A stretch of 50,089 bases of DNA, taken from contig JAUNVU010000007.1 of assembly GCA_030537525.1 (NCBI GenBank), forward strand, positions 1 to 50,089, written 5' to 3'. Below the pieces are notes generated by a model that saw only the letters and a list, made by a program, of their open reading frames with translations, ran no database searches and was not told the origin of the DNA. Shown here piece after piece: positions 27,287 through 36,059 of the stretch (position 1 is the stretch's first letter; each line of letters opens with the position of its first letter). The translations under genes were made by a program, and so were the position numbers. This DNA is from Eubacteriales bacterium (lineage in GTDB: Bacteria; Bacillota; Clostridia; Saccharofermentanales; DTU023).

Positions 27287-28207
27287 TTACTCGTAATATT
27301 CCTCGCTCCACTCCGACTCTTCTGGAACATATTCCACGGGCTGAGGAGCGGGAGGCAAGATCTCGACACCATCCCAATTGTATTTTTCAATTTCTTGCTG
27401 CTCATCCAACGGCTTAAAAATTTGATATTTTCCAGAGAGGTCCAAGGTGCCTGGGACGCGATCATCAAAGACACCTGCAGCTATAACTCTTCTCAGCCAG
27501 ACGAAGTGCTTCGTGAGATAATCATTTTGAGCACAAGATAAATTAAGTATCTTGCCATTAGCCGGAAGCCGCAACTTAATGACCACACGCTGCTTCGCGC
27601 TAGGTCTAACTTCTACCAAAAGGGGTAAGAGCTGCAGCTCTCCTGCAGCTGCTGTATCTGCCTCAACTAATGCGGAGAGCATTGCCAGAGAACGTTTTAG
27701 TTCGCGCTCGAGAGCAACTTCTATAGGTTTGCCAACTGTAATATTGCGAATGTTCAAACCAGTTATTACTGGAACTCCTGCAGGCAGTTCACTCCGCATT
27801 TCCAGAGCCATGCCATCTCTATCCATTAAAACAACTGAGTTGTCAACTTCGACAGCAGCAACTGGTAATCTTTCCAAAACCTGGAAGAAGATGCAATTTG
27901 TACCTTGCAATTTAATTTCCAGGTCACGGATCTGTGGTATGGTGGCTTTGACCGCTTGCTCGGCTTTATAGTAGCGACCCCGCAGAGTCTTAGCAAAATT
28001 CCTATTGATTAGACCTGTAAGAAAGTGCTGGCCTCGCCGGAGACCGCTGCTATCCAATAGCTCTTTTTCCGAAACATAGCGAAGCGGTGTCGAGGTAAAT
28101 TTCTGAATGCGAAATTGGGGCAAAAAAGTAAACAACAAAAGAAGCATAGCAAACAAAGCCACTACCCCATAGCATATTTGTTTCTTTTCAGGCCGCTTAA
28201 ATATCAC
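27287..28207 (-). CDS. ftsQ: Cell division protein FtsQ/DivIB
   Basis: Bitopic divisome protein. 306 residues. A short cytoplasmic end (KRPEKKQ), TM about 12-31, then a POTRA domain (about 35-105: LRYVSEKELLDSSGLRRGQH) and a beta-domain with LPVAAVEVDNSVVLMDRDG and PVITGLNIRNITVGKPI. The tail is acidic and proline-rich. It starts with GTG inside the end of murG (11-bp overlap), with AGGTG upstream. Position between murG and ftsZ fits the dcw order; ftsA, usually between ftsQ and ftsZ, is missing. Confidence 0.9.
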   Translation of the reverse strand: MIFKRPEKKQICYGVVALFAMLLLLFTFLPQFRIQKFTSTPLRYVSEKELLDSSGLRRGQHFLTGLINRNFAKTLRGRYYKAEQAVKATIPQIRDLEIKLQGTNCIFFQVLERLPVAAVEVDNSVVLMDRDGMALEMRSELPAGVPVITGLNIRNITVGKPIEVALERELKRSLAMLSALVEADTAAAGELQLLPLLVEVRPSAKQRVVIKLRLPANGKILNLSCAQNDYLTKHFVWLRRVIAAGVFDDRVPGTLDLSGKYQIFKPLDEQQEIEKYNWDGVEILPPAPQPVEYVPEESEWSEEYYE

Positions 28208-29291
28208 TTAAAATCACCTCGCAGATATCTTTTGCAGCTTGCGGTTTCGCCAATTTATTGATTCGACAAGACAGCTCTGCTGATCTCGATTCCTCTAAGC
28301 TAAGTTCTTCGATTAAGGCAACAAGCATCCTAGCATCGAGCTCTGACTCTTCACGTAGGACTATCGCCTCCTGCTCGGCAAAAGATGCCGCGTTAGCTCT
28401 CTGATGATCTTCTGCAGCCTGAGGAAATGGAACGATGATTGCTGGTTTAGCACAGGCAGCAAGTTCCATTAGAAGCGAAGATCCAGCTCTGGCAAGCACC
28501 AGGTCAGCAGCAGGCATCCAAACCTTCGTGTCGACAAATTCTTCTACTGATATCGCTTTATCTTTTAGTGAATCGGCAGCAAAAGTACGTGAATTGACGA
28601 GACCTGAAACTAATTTGACCTGAATGTCAACCTCTTCTTTTAATTTCTGCCACTCTCTAGTTTTACTGAGCGCAGAAATTAATTCATTGAAGTATCTGGC
28701 ACCTAGGCTACCACCTAATATCAGAAATAATTTAGATTCGGGCAAGAGGCCAAGCCGGGCTTTTGCCTCTGCTTGCTTTAAGAAACCTGGACGTATCGGA
28801 TTGCCAAGATAGGCGGTTTTAGTCCCTAGCTGCTCGAGACCCCTGGTCTCTGGAAACGAAGTGAAAACTCGCTTTGCACCTCTACTAAATAATCTGGTGA
28901 CCTTGCCAGCGACCGCATTTTGCTCATGCAGATAATAGGGAATACCTTGCAAGCTCGCTGCTGCTAGAATAGGAGCCGACATGAAGCCTCCAGCTGCAAA
29001 AATGATATCTGGTGCAATATCTTTCAAAACTCGCTGCGCTCTCTTTACACCTTTTAAATTGTGCCAGATGAAGGCGGGGTAAGCACTTTTTTTAAGAGGC
29101 GTGCGCGCAGCTGTCACAGCTACCTTCTGGAATTGCTTAGGATCGACGAGATCAACTTCTGGCCCATCCTCTCCTACCGCATAATAGAATTCTGCTTCAG
29201 GCAGGAGTTTTCTCAGCTCGCAAGCTACCGCCAACGCAGGAAAAATGTGTCCTGCGCTACCACCGCCAACTAGAAGAATTTTTCTTATCAT
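28197..29291 (-). CDS. murG: UDP-GlcNAc:lipid I N-acetylglucosaminyltransferase MurG
   Basis: Makes lipid II on the inner face of the membrane. 364 residues. GT-B fold with the N-terminal glycine loop GGGSAGHIFPALAVA, YLHEQNAVAGKVTRL in the acceptor domain, and ILGGSLGARYFNELISAL. The donor-site motif is LARAGSSLLMELAACAKPAI, ending VPFPQAAEDHQRANA. It overlaps ftsW by one base and ftsQ by 11 bp. Confidence 0.96.
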   Translation of the reverse strand: MIRKILLVGGGSAGHIFPALAVACELRKLLPEAEFYYAVGEDGPEVDLVDPKQFQKVAVTAARTPLKKSAYPAFIWHNLKGVKRAQRVLKDIAPDIIFAAGGFMSAPILAAASLQGIPYYLHEQNAVAGKVTRLFSRGAKRVFTSFPETRGLEQLGTKTAYLGNPIRPGFLKQAEAKARLGLLPESKLFLILGGSLGARYFNELISALSKTREWQKLKEEVDIQVKLVSGLVNSRTFAADSLKDKAISVEEFVDTKVWMPAADLVLARAGSSLLMELAACAKPAIIVPFPQAAEDHQRANAASFAEQEAIVLREESELDARMLVALIEELSLEESRSAELSCRINKLAKPQAAKDICEVILSDI

Positions 29292-30856
29292 TAGGAGCTA
29301 TGACGCTTTCTGTCTAGGTAGGATCGCGTTCTGGCAAATCCCTTGGCATTCAGACTCGGACGATTAGACCTGCTGATTTGTGGGTACTCCACTTTAGCCT
29401 GCCGTGGTCTAGCAACTTGTTTGCGAACCTTCTTGCGCTTTGGGCCGCTGAAACGCCTACTTATAGCTCTGAGGCCACTAAATCTCCTACTCACCGGTCG
29501 AACTGATGACTTTTCTCTGGCAAAAGCCAAGCGGAGCTCCTTCGGTGAACGCTGAGCCGTCCTAGATACAGAGAGGATCAGTCCAACGGCGACGAGAAAA
29601 AATAAATTGGAGGAACCACCGTAGGAGAAAAACGGTAGTGATATTCCCGTCGCCGGGACCAGACCCAATGTGACGACCATGTGGAGAAGTGCCTGTATGG
29701 TGATAAGCATTGTGTAGCCCCAGGCAATAATCAGAGCGAAAAGTGAATTCGCCCTGACTGTGATACTCAGGCCAAAATACATGAAGATTAAAAAAGCCAA
29801 GAGTACCGTAGTTGTGCCAACGAAGCCTAGTTCTTCTCCCAGGGCGGGGAAAATGTAATCGTTATAACCCATGGGCAGGTAATTAAACTTCTGTCTGCCC
29901 TGGCCGAAACCAACTCCATCTAAACCACCTGCTCCCATTGCCAGGCGAGCCTGACGAACATGGTAGAGTTCGTCTGCGGTCGCATCTTCAGGAGACTCAT
30001 GTGTTGCAACACGTCGTAGAACATGCGCAAAGCGCTGACCTACGAAGTCAGATAGACTCTGTTTGGTGAATACAGGCATAAAAATCGAGAGTAAGAGCAC
30101 GCAGACCAACAGCAACGCCAGACACTGCATACTGCCTACAAGCCAGGATCGGGCTGGAATTTTCGCCACCAAAAAGCAAGAAAGTACTATTAAACTAAAG
30201 ATAATGGCACCCGAGAGATGCGGCTGAATTAAAATCAATAATAACCAAAGCCCCATGGCTATCACAGGTAGGGTAAAGTCGATAAATGCGTGAACGAAGA
30301 GTGCATAGCGGGCAAATTTCGGTGATAGTTTGAGCTGATCTCTACTGCGCATTGCTCGTAGATGTGAAAAATAGAAGGCCAGAACGAATACCGCCGCTAT
30401 TTTTGCCACCTCAGATACCTGTATGGTAAGCGGTCCCAGGCGGATCCATCGCTGGGCACCAAAAATAGTAGTAGCCTTGAATTTATTGTAAATCAGCATC
30501 AAGGTAACAGTCCCATAAACCATGGCCGCCCAAGCCCATTTGTTAAATTTTCTGACATGGATAAAGCGACCAATGAAAATCATGGCTCCAACACCTAGAA
30601 TGCTGATCATGAGCTGTTTCTTAAAGAAGAAAAGCGCCGTGCCATTCCCACTACCCGAGGAAAGCACCAGTGATGAAGAGAGTGAAACAGAGAACATCAT
30701 TACGAGACCTAGGGCGACTAAGAGCACAGTGAGTATCAAAAGACCAGCATGCATTCTCCTAAATTGAATTAAATCAGCAATCAATTCGCGCGAGCTCTTT
30801 TGGTCTTCTGCCAATAGGAGCTTCGACTGCCCCTGTAAACTCATTTTTTGTTTCAT
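29291..30856 (-). CDS. ftsW: FtsW, septal peptidoglycan glycosyltransferase (SEDS family)
   Basis: Polymerises lipid II at the septum with its partner class B PBP. The ATG at 30856 has AGAGGAGG 5 nt upstream, giving 521 residues; a longer frame from 30901 is rejected because it runs into mraY and lacks a site. About ten TM helices. SEDS motifs: IQVSEVAKIAAVFVLAFYF and LPMGYNDYIFPALGEELGFV, then ATGISLPFFSYGGSSNLFFL. After the last TM there is a basic tail of about 80 residues with the repeat SRRFSG twice, much longer than in most FtsW proteins. It lies directly after mraY and before murG. Confidence 0.95.
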   Translation of the reverse strand: MKQKMSLQGQSKLLLAEDQKSSRELIADLIQFRRMHAGLLILTVLLVALGLVMMFSVSLSSSLVLSSGSGNGTALFFFKKQLMISILGVGAMIFIGRFIHVRKFNKWAWAAMVYGTVTLMLIYNKFKATTIFGAQRWIRLGPLTIQVSEVAKIAAVFVLAFYFSHLRAMRSRDQLKLSPKFARYALFVHAFIDFTLPVIAMGLWLLLILIQPHLSGAIIFSLIVLSCFLVAKIPARSWLVGSMQCLALLLVCVLLLSIFMPVFTKQSLSDFVGQRFAHVLRRVATHESPEDATADELYHVRQARLAMGAGGLDGVGFGQGRQKFNYLPMGYNDYIFPALGEELGFVGTTTVLLAFLIFMYFGLSITVRANSLFALIIAWGYTMLITIQALLHMVVTLGLVPATGISLPFFSYGGSSNLFFLVAVGLILSVSRTAQRSPKELRLAFAREKSSVRPVSRRFSGLRAISRRFSGPKRKKVRKQVARPRQAKVEYPQISRSNRPSLNAKGFARTRSYLDRKRHSS

Positions 30857-30869
30857 ATGCACCTCCTCT

Positions 30870-31892
30870 TTAATAACTGATGAGATAGCCGATAACTCCA
30901 CCTACAACAGTGATGACGGAAAATACTACAACTATCTTATTTTCGCTCCACTTCGATAGCTCGAAGTGGTGGTGAATGGGAGTCATTTTGAAGATTCGCC
31001 TGCCTCCCGAGAGTTTGAAATAAGCGACTTGAATTACAACCGAAAGAGCCTCTAATACGTAGACGAAACCAATTAGCAGTAACAGCCAAGGTTTGCCAAT
31101 GTAAAGATATATCAGTGCTATCGCAGCTCCGATATACAGCGAACCTGTATCCCCCATGAAAACTTTTGCTGGATGGCGGTTGAAGAAAAGAAAAGCAATT
31201 AAAGTACTAGCCAAGATGAGAGCGAAGTAAGTAAGCGCACTGGCAAGCTCAGAAGGCAAATACCTAAAATTGGCAAAAAGAGCTGCCCCCAAGAGAACCA
31301 GTACGGAAATAGAAGATGCTAAGCCGTCAATACCATCCGTTAAATTGACCGCATTAACTATGAAGTAGATATAGACGGCTGAAAATATCAGATATAGAAT
31401 TCGCCATAAACCTGTAATCTTTATAACTTCGTTACTTAAAGGCATGACAAAAATCGCCTGTTGTTCACCCAAATAAAGATAATAAAATGCGATAGCAATA
31501 GCCAAAACTGTCATGACTGCAGTCTTTTGTTTGACTGTGAGACCACCCTTGTCCTTATAGAGCTTAAAAAGATCATCAACTAGACCTAGTATGCCAAATA
31601 GCAAGCAAGCTATTGCAAGTAATTTTATCTCAGTGCCAACTTTCATCTGAAATTTGTAGAAGGCAAAAAGCGTCGTCGGTATAATGAAGAAAAGCCCACC
31701 AAGTGTCGGTGTACCACTTTTTTTATAATGACTTTGCGGACCCTCTTCTCTGACTGTCTGCCCTAACACGAAGCGTCTAAGTAATTTTATACCTAGGTAA
31801 GCTAAGCAGAGCGAGAGAATTAGCGCTAAGGCCAGAGGCATTAGATCTAATTTCCATAATCCTTCAATTAATTCAGCAAATCTAGGTCTCAT
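30870..31892 (-). CDS. mraY: Phospho-N-acetylmuramoyl-pentapeptide transferase MraY
   Basis: Transfers phospho-MurNAc-pentapeptide to undecaprenyl phosphate, giving lipid I. 340 residues, about ten TM helices. Signatures: GPQSHYKKSGTPTLGGLFFI, LGLVDDLFKLYKDKGGLT (Asp pair), NAVNLTDGIDGLASSIS, VFMGDTGSLYIGAAIA and MTPIHHHFEL. It overlaps murF by one base. In many genomes murD would follow; here ftsW follows directly. Confidence 0.97.
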   Translation of the reverse strand: MRPRFAELIEGLWKLDLMPLALALILSLCLAYLGIKLLRRFVLGQTVREEGPQSHYKKSGTPTLGGLFFIIPTTLFAFYKFQMKVGTEIKLLAIACLLFGILGLVDDLFKLYKDKGGLTVKQKTAVMTVLAIAIAFYYLYLGEQQAIFVMPLSNEVIKITGLWRILYLIFSAVYIYFIVNAVNLTDGIDGLASSISVLVLLGAALFANFRYLPSELASALTYFALILASTLIAFLFFNRHPAKVFMGDTGSLYIGAAIALIYLYIGKPWLLLLIGFVYVLEALSVVIQVAYFKLSGGRRIFKMTPIHHHFELSKWSENKIVVVFSVITVVGGVIGYLISY

Positions 31893-33355
31893 TACACACC
31901 TCTATTTGGCAAGATTGCTTGCCCAATTTTTTCCATTTCATAAAAGCGCGAACCCTTGAGTAAGATGACATCACCAGGAAGCAAGTTCGGTAAAAGAGCC
32001 GTAGCAGCCTCTTCGCTGTTATTAAATTTAAAACAGGGTAAATCTGAGCCCTTAGCTAATAATCCCGCCTCAACTTCTTTAGCTTCCTCTCCTATTAAGT
32101 AAAGGGCTGCAAGATTCATTCCAGCTATTTTCTCCCCAACGAGCCTATGCATCTCTGCTTGATATTGACCTAGTTCTCGCATACCACCGATACAGGCAAT
32201 GGCCCTGCGCTGCCCAGCAATCAAGGCAAGAGTATCCAGGGCGGCAGAAACGGATTCTGGCGAAGAGTTATAACTGTCATCAATGATCAAATAATCACTC
32301 GTCTCAATTAGTTTTAACCTACTACCAGTATTTTTGAACTTACCACAAGCGGCAACAGCCTGTTCAATATCTAGACCCAGGAAATAAGCAGAGGCCAAGG
32401 CGAAGAGTGCAGCACGTACTAAGTGCTGACCAGGCGCTGGAACGATAACTTCATAATTGAATAGAGGATCGATATTGGCTTTTGCCGTGAATTTAGTCTG
32501 TCCACAGGAGACTTCGACATCTTCTGCCCAGAAGAGTGGCCCAGAGCAATCACTCGGAGCGAGTGGTAAATTGGCGACCCGCCAAATGGCCAGTTCATCA
32601 GATTGGGCATTGGCCCACTCACTTAATTCAGCATCTTGACCATTGATTAAAATCAGACCATTAGATTTCATGCCCTGGATAATGTCGGTCTTCTCCTTGA
32701 GAATAGCCTCTCGTGTGCCGAGCTGAGCGGCATGGGAATAGCCAATAGCAGTGATAATTGCGATATCGGGATGAGCGATATCTGATAAAACAGCGATCTC
32801 ACCAGGGCTGTCCATGCCAAGCTCAGCCACGATTACTTGGTCTTGATCCTGAGCTTCGAGCAGAGTCAGAGGCAGACCAATCTGATTATTCTTATTATCT
32901 TCGGTTTCATGGCAGCGCAGCTGCTCTGAAATCACCGTGGCAACCATTCGACGCGTTGTAGTCTTGCCGACGGAGCCCGTGATACCAATAACTGTAGCTA
33001 GTAAAGTCTGACGATAACCCTCAGCAATCGCTTGATAGGCTTCTAACGTATCCTCCACTAGAAGCAAGTCTGGGACATCCTTTCCTCTTAATAAAGCATG
33101 ATATAGGCTCATCGCGACTTCACTCTGTTCTTGCAAAATTAGCATTGTGGCACCCTTGGCGATAGCCGCGTCTGTGAAATCATGTCCATCGAAGCGTTCT
33201 CCAGAAAGAGCAAGAAAAATCTCGTCTCTTTGCAGATTGCGTGTATCTGTCGATATACCTCGGTAGAAACGTTCTGTTTCTGCCTGATGTTCAGGAGTCT
33301 GTAGGAGTATGCCTCCTGTCCATGCGGCAATTTGAGCTGGAATAAATCTACTCAT
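31892..33355 (-). CDS. murF: UDP-N-acetylmuramoyl-tripeptide--D-alanyl-D-alanine ligase MurF
   Basis: Adds D-Ala-D-Ala to the UDP-MurNAc-tripeptide, using the product of Ddl. 487 residues. The N-terminal substrate domain has FYRGISTDTRNLQRDEIFLA. The ATP loop is VIGITGSVGKTTTRRMVA; the central domain has ETEDNKNNQIGLPLTLLE and VAELGMDSPGEIAVLSDIA. The C-terminal domain has LIIDDSYNSSPESVSAALD. It overlaps the PBP upstream by 8 bp. murE, usually its upstream neighbour, is absent. Confidence 0.96.
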   Translation of the reverse strand: MSRFIPAQIAAWTGGILLQTPEHQAETERFYRGISTDTRNLQRDEIFLALSGERFDGHDFTDAAIAKGATMLILQEQSEVAMSLYHALLRGKDVPDLLLVEDTLEAYQAIAEGYRQTLLATVIGITGSVGKTTTRRMVATVISEQLRCHETEDNKNNQIGLPLTLLEAQDQDQVIVAELGMDSPGEIAVLSDIAHPDIAIITAIGYSHAAQLGTREAILKEKTDIIQGMKSNGLILINGQDAELSEWANAQSDELAIWRVANLPLAPSDCSGPLFWAEDVEVSCGQTKFTAKANIDPLFNYEVIVPAPGQHLVRAALFALASAYFLGLDIEQAVAACGKFKNTGSRLKLIETSDYLIIDDSYNSSPESVSAALDTLALIAGQRRAIACIGGMRELGQYQAEMHRLVGEKIAGMNLAALYLIGEEAKEVEAGLLAKGSDLPCFKFNNSEEAATALLPNLLPGDVILLKGSRFYEMEKIGQAILPNRGV

Positions 33356-36059
33356 TAGCTAAGCCACCCTCTCCTCCCAGGGCAATCTGCACTGTACTAC
33401 CTCTTGGCAATTCTTGACCTGGGATTTCTACTATATTTTCGCTAGCCATGGGATCTGTTGGCAGAATATAGACGGCTTTTTGTGCGAAGCACAAGCCATT
33501 AATATCGCCTTCGAAGTTGACAATTAGGCCAGCTCTATTTGCTTCATTTATACATTCAAAGGCATTCTTGCCAGTGAAATCTGGAAGCTTCGTCATCACC
33601 ACTTGAGGTATGGATTCAACGAAGGCATAAGCAACATTACCCGGAAAGATGACGTCGCCTTCATTGGGTATCTGTGAGGATATTATTGAATTCTTATCCA
33701 TTTTGTCAGAACCCATTCGAATTGGGATACGCAACCATTTGAGTTTGTCGGCAGCCTGCTCATAGGTCATGCCAATGATGCCTGGCATAGTCGTTGGTAC
33801 TATCGCCTGTTGGAGCTCTGGCAGTGTCAATTCACGATCAATATTCAAATATTCAAGAATCTCTGAAGTGGCCTCCATAGTTGTTACCTGTGCTTCTACA
33901 CCACCAACCACTGGGTTTTCAGGTTTCTGAATGACAAACATGACCAATAATCTCGGATGATCAATCGGTGCCGCCTCCATAAAGGAAATTGTGGTATAGC
34001 CTGTCGCTTCATCAACCGAGGTAGAGGTCTTACCACCAACTATGTAGCCACCTGCATTAGTGTAATGAGCGCTAGACTCAACCATTTTCTTCAAGAGTTC
34101 TCTAATCCGTGCCGAAGTCTGCTCGGAAATCACCTCACGCTCCACTTCAACTGCACCCTCTGAAAGTAAACGGCCATCTCTAGATCTCACCTCTTTGACG
34201 ATTGTCGGCTTGACCAATTTACCGCCATTAACCAGAGCCGCATAAGCTCTCATCATGTGGATTGCTGTAACTGGCGACTGCTCACCAAAGGATAGTGTTG
34301 CTAGGTCAATAAGAGATGGTTGTTGATGGAAGATGCAGTTGGCCTCTGCTGGCAATTCGATGCCCGTTGGCTCCCGGAAGCCGAAGGATTCTACGTAGTC
34401 ATAATATTTCTCTATGCCTGTTGCTAGAGCGACTTGCACAAAGACAGGATTGCAACTTAGGGCAAAACCTGTCTCCAGGCTTACATAGCCATGTCCTTCT
34501 TCCCCTGAATAGCAGGAGATAAAGTAGTCAAGAACCTGGATCTTGGCATCGTTATAACTTTGCTGCTCATTGGTCACCCCTTCTTCTAAGCCGATGGCGG
34601 CGGTAATCGCCTTGAAAGTCGAGCCTGCCTCATAGACATCGGATACCGCCTTATTACGCCAAACTTGAGATGAGAGATAGTGAATTTTACGCTGAGCTAG
34701 GTCCCAAGCGGCCAAGTCTGCCTGGCTAACTTCTTGGCCATCTTCTGTCGGATAGGCTGGCGTCTGGTAATCCTTTAAATTGTCAAAGCGAAATTTCTCC
34801 CAAGCCTCCTTAGAAAATTTAGAGGGGGGTCCAGTGGGATCTGAAGATCTGAAATAAGGATAGCTCGCCATGCCATAAATTTCTCCTGTATAAGGATCCA
34901 TTGCAATAGCCATACCGTCCTCAGTAGCAGCATATTTTTTGCAAGCTTCAGCTAATCTATCCTGGAGAATTTTTTGAACATTCATATCCAGGGTCAAATA
35001 CAAATTTGCACCTTCCCTCTTCTCAATCTGTGAACTCCTAGTGAACGGGATGGCACCTGAATTGGCATAGTTCATCCTAGCTCCATATGAATAACCACTA
35101 TCTCCAGACAAGAGTTCATCAAACGATAACTCGATACCGAGCCTGCCACTCAAGTGTTGTCCTTCACTTGAGGTAAAACCGATTACTTGGGAGGCCAAAT
35201 CCTCATTAAAATAACTACGACGAGGCTCTGGATCCAGTCGAATACCACCAATTTGTTTTTCTGCTACATAAGTCTCCAGTGCCTGTCCACGCTCATAATC
35301 AAGGTCTTTCTTTAGCTGAACGTAGGTGGCATCTCTTTTTTTCGTGGCAGCCTGCACTTCAGCTACAGTTAAGTCTAAGAAGCTGGCCAAAGCCTCAATT
35401 ATCTCTTCTTCTTCAACTTCTTTTGTCCTGGAATATAGATGTTTAGGAGTAATACCCACACGGTATAAGTAGGTGGTAGAAGCTAATTTGAATCCATTTC
35501 GATCATAGATTTCACCACGTCTGGGTAGATCTACGGAGCGACTGTAATACTGCCTTGCAGCTTCAGCCTTGATAGACTCATGCTCTTTAATCTGCAATTT
35601 GTATAAAGCAAGCAATATCATCACGGATACGACAATTACAATAGCGACAGTCACAAAAATAGTCGGCAAAGAGAAACCGTGTCCTGACTGGCGAATATCT
35701 CGTACCGCTTGCATTGGATTAGATCTTAATAAGCGGTGGTCACCTATGAGCAGATCTATTTGTTCAGCCTCGGGGTCTTTAGCCTTTTTCTCTTTTTTTC
35801 CAGGCTTTTGCCTTTTGAGGTTCGAGAATGACGTATAGACATCTTGATGTAATTTCTTAAAGTGGCTAAGAAAATTCTGCTTGGGACCCTTTTTTCGCTC
35901 TACCTTCATGTCTTTTTTGGGCACAACTGAAGTCTTCGGGCGCACAGAACGTGACTTAGCCCCAGTCTTTTTTGGGGACTGCAGCTTCTGTTTCTCTGGT
36001 CCATGCTCAACAGTCGTCTTACGCTTTTTTCTTGGCTCTTTATCTCTTGGACTACTCAT
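33348..36059 (-). CDS. Class B penicillin-binding protein (FtsI/SpoVD-like) with two PASTA domains
   Basis: Septal transpeptidase, 903 residues. About 130 residues of very basic cytoplasmic N-terminus, a TM (about 132-153: FVTVAIVIVVSVMILLALY), dimerisation domain (SVDLPRRGEIYDRNGFKLAS) and the transpeptidase. The nucleophile is Ser480 in AGSTFKAIT, and SCN (in ALSCNPVF) is the second motif. The third box, usually KTG, reads KTS (Lys677-Thr-Ser) in VGGKTSTSVDEATG. Two PASTA domains follow (about 745-900: MPGIIGMTYEQAADKLKWL and LPDFTGKNAFECINEANRAG). It overlaps the FtsL-like gene by 8 bp. Expected partner of FtsW. Whether KTS alters beta-lactam binding or activity is unknown. Confidence 0.93.
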   Translation of the reverse strand: MSSPRDKEPRKKRKTTVEHGPEKQKLQSPKKTGAKSRSVRPKTSVVPKKDMKVERKKGPKQNFLSHFKKLHQDVYTSFSNLKRQKPGKKEKKAKDPEAEQIDLLIGDHRLLRSNPMQAVRDIRQSGHGFSLPTIFVTVAIVIVVSVMILLALYKLQIKEHESIKAEAARQYYSRSVDLPRRGEIYDRNGFKLASTTYLYRVGITPKHLYSRTKEVEEEEIIEALASFLDLTVAEVQAATKKRDATYVQLKKDLDYERGQALETYVAEKQIGGIRLDPEPRRSYFNEDLASQVIGFTSSEGQHLSGRLGIELSFDELLSGDSGYSYGARMNYANSGAIPFTRSSQIEKREGANLYLTLDMNVQKILQDRLAEACKKYAATEDGMAIAMDPYTGEIYGMASYPYFRSSDPTGPPSKFSKEAWEKFRFDNLKDYQTPAYPTEDGQEVSQADLAAWDLAQRKIHYLSSQVWRNKAVSDVYEAGSTFKAITAAIGLEEGVTNEQQSYNDAKIQVLDYFISCYSGEEGHGYVSLETGFALSCNPVFVQVALATGIEKYYDYVESFGFREPTGIELPAEANCIFHQQPSLIDLATLSFGEQSPVTAIHMMRAYAALVNGGKLVKPTIVKEVRSRDGRLLSEGAVEVEREVISEQTSARIRELLKKMVESSAHYTNAGGYIVGGKTSTSVDEATGYTTISFMEAAPIDHPRLLVMFVIQKPENPVVGGVEAQVTTMEATSEILEYLNIDRELTLPELQQAIVPTTMPGIIGMTYEQAADKLKWLRIPIRMGSDKMDKNSIISSQIPNEGDVIFPGNVAYAFVESIPQVVMTKLPDFTGKNAFECINEANRAGLIVNFEGDINGLCFAQKAVYILPTDPMASENIVEIPGQELPRGSTVQIALGGEGGLANE

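Noticed and set aside
30857-30901. Longer ftsW start overlapping mraY
   Set aside because: No Shine-Dalgarno at 30901, whereas the ATG at 30856 has AGAGGAGG at ideal spacing.
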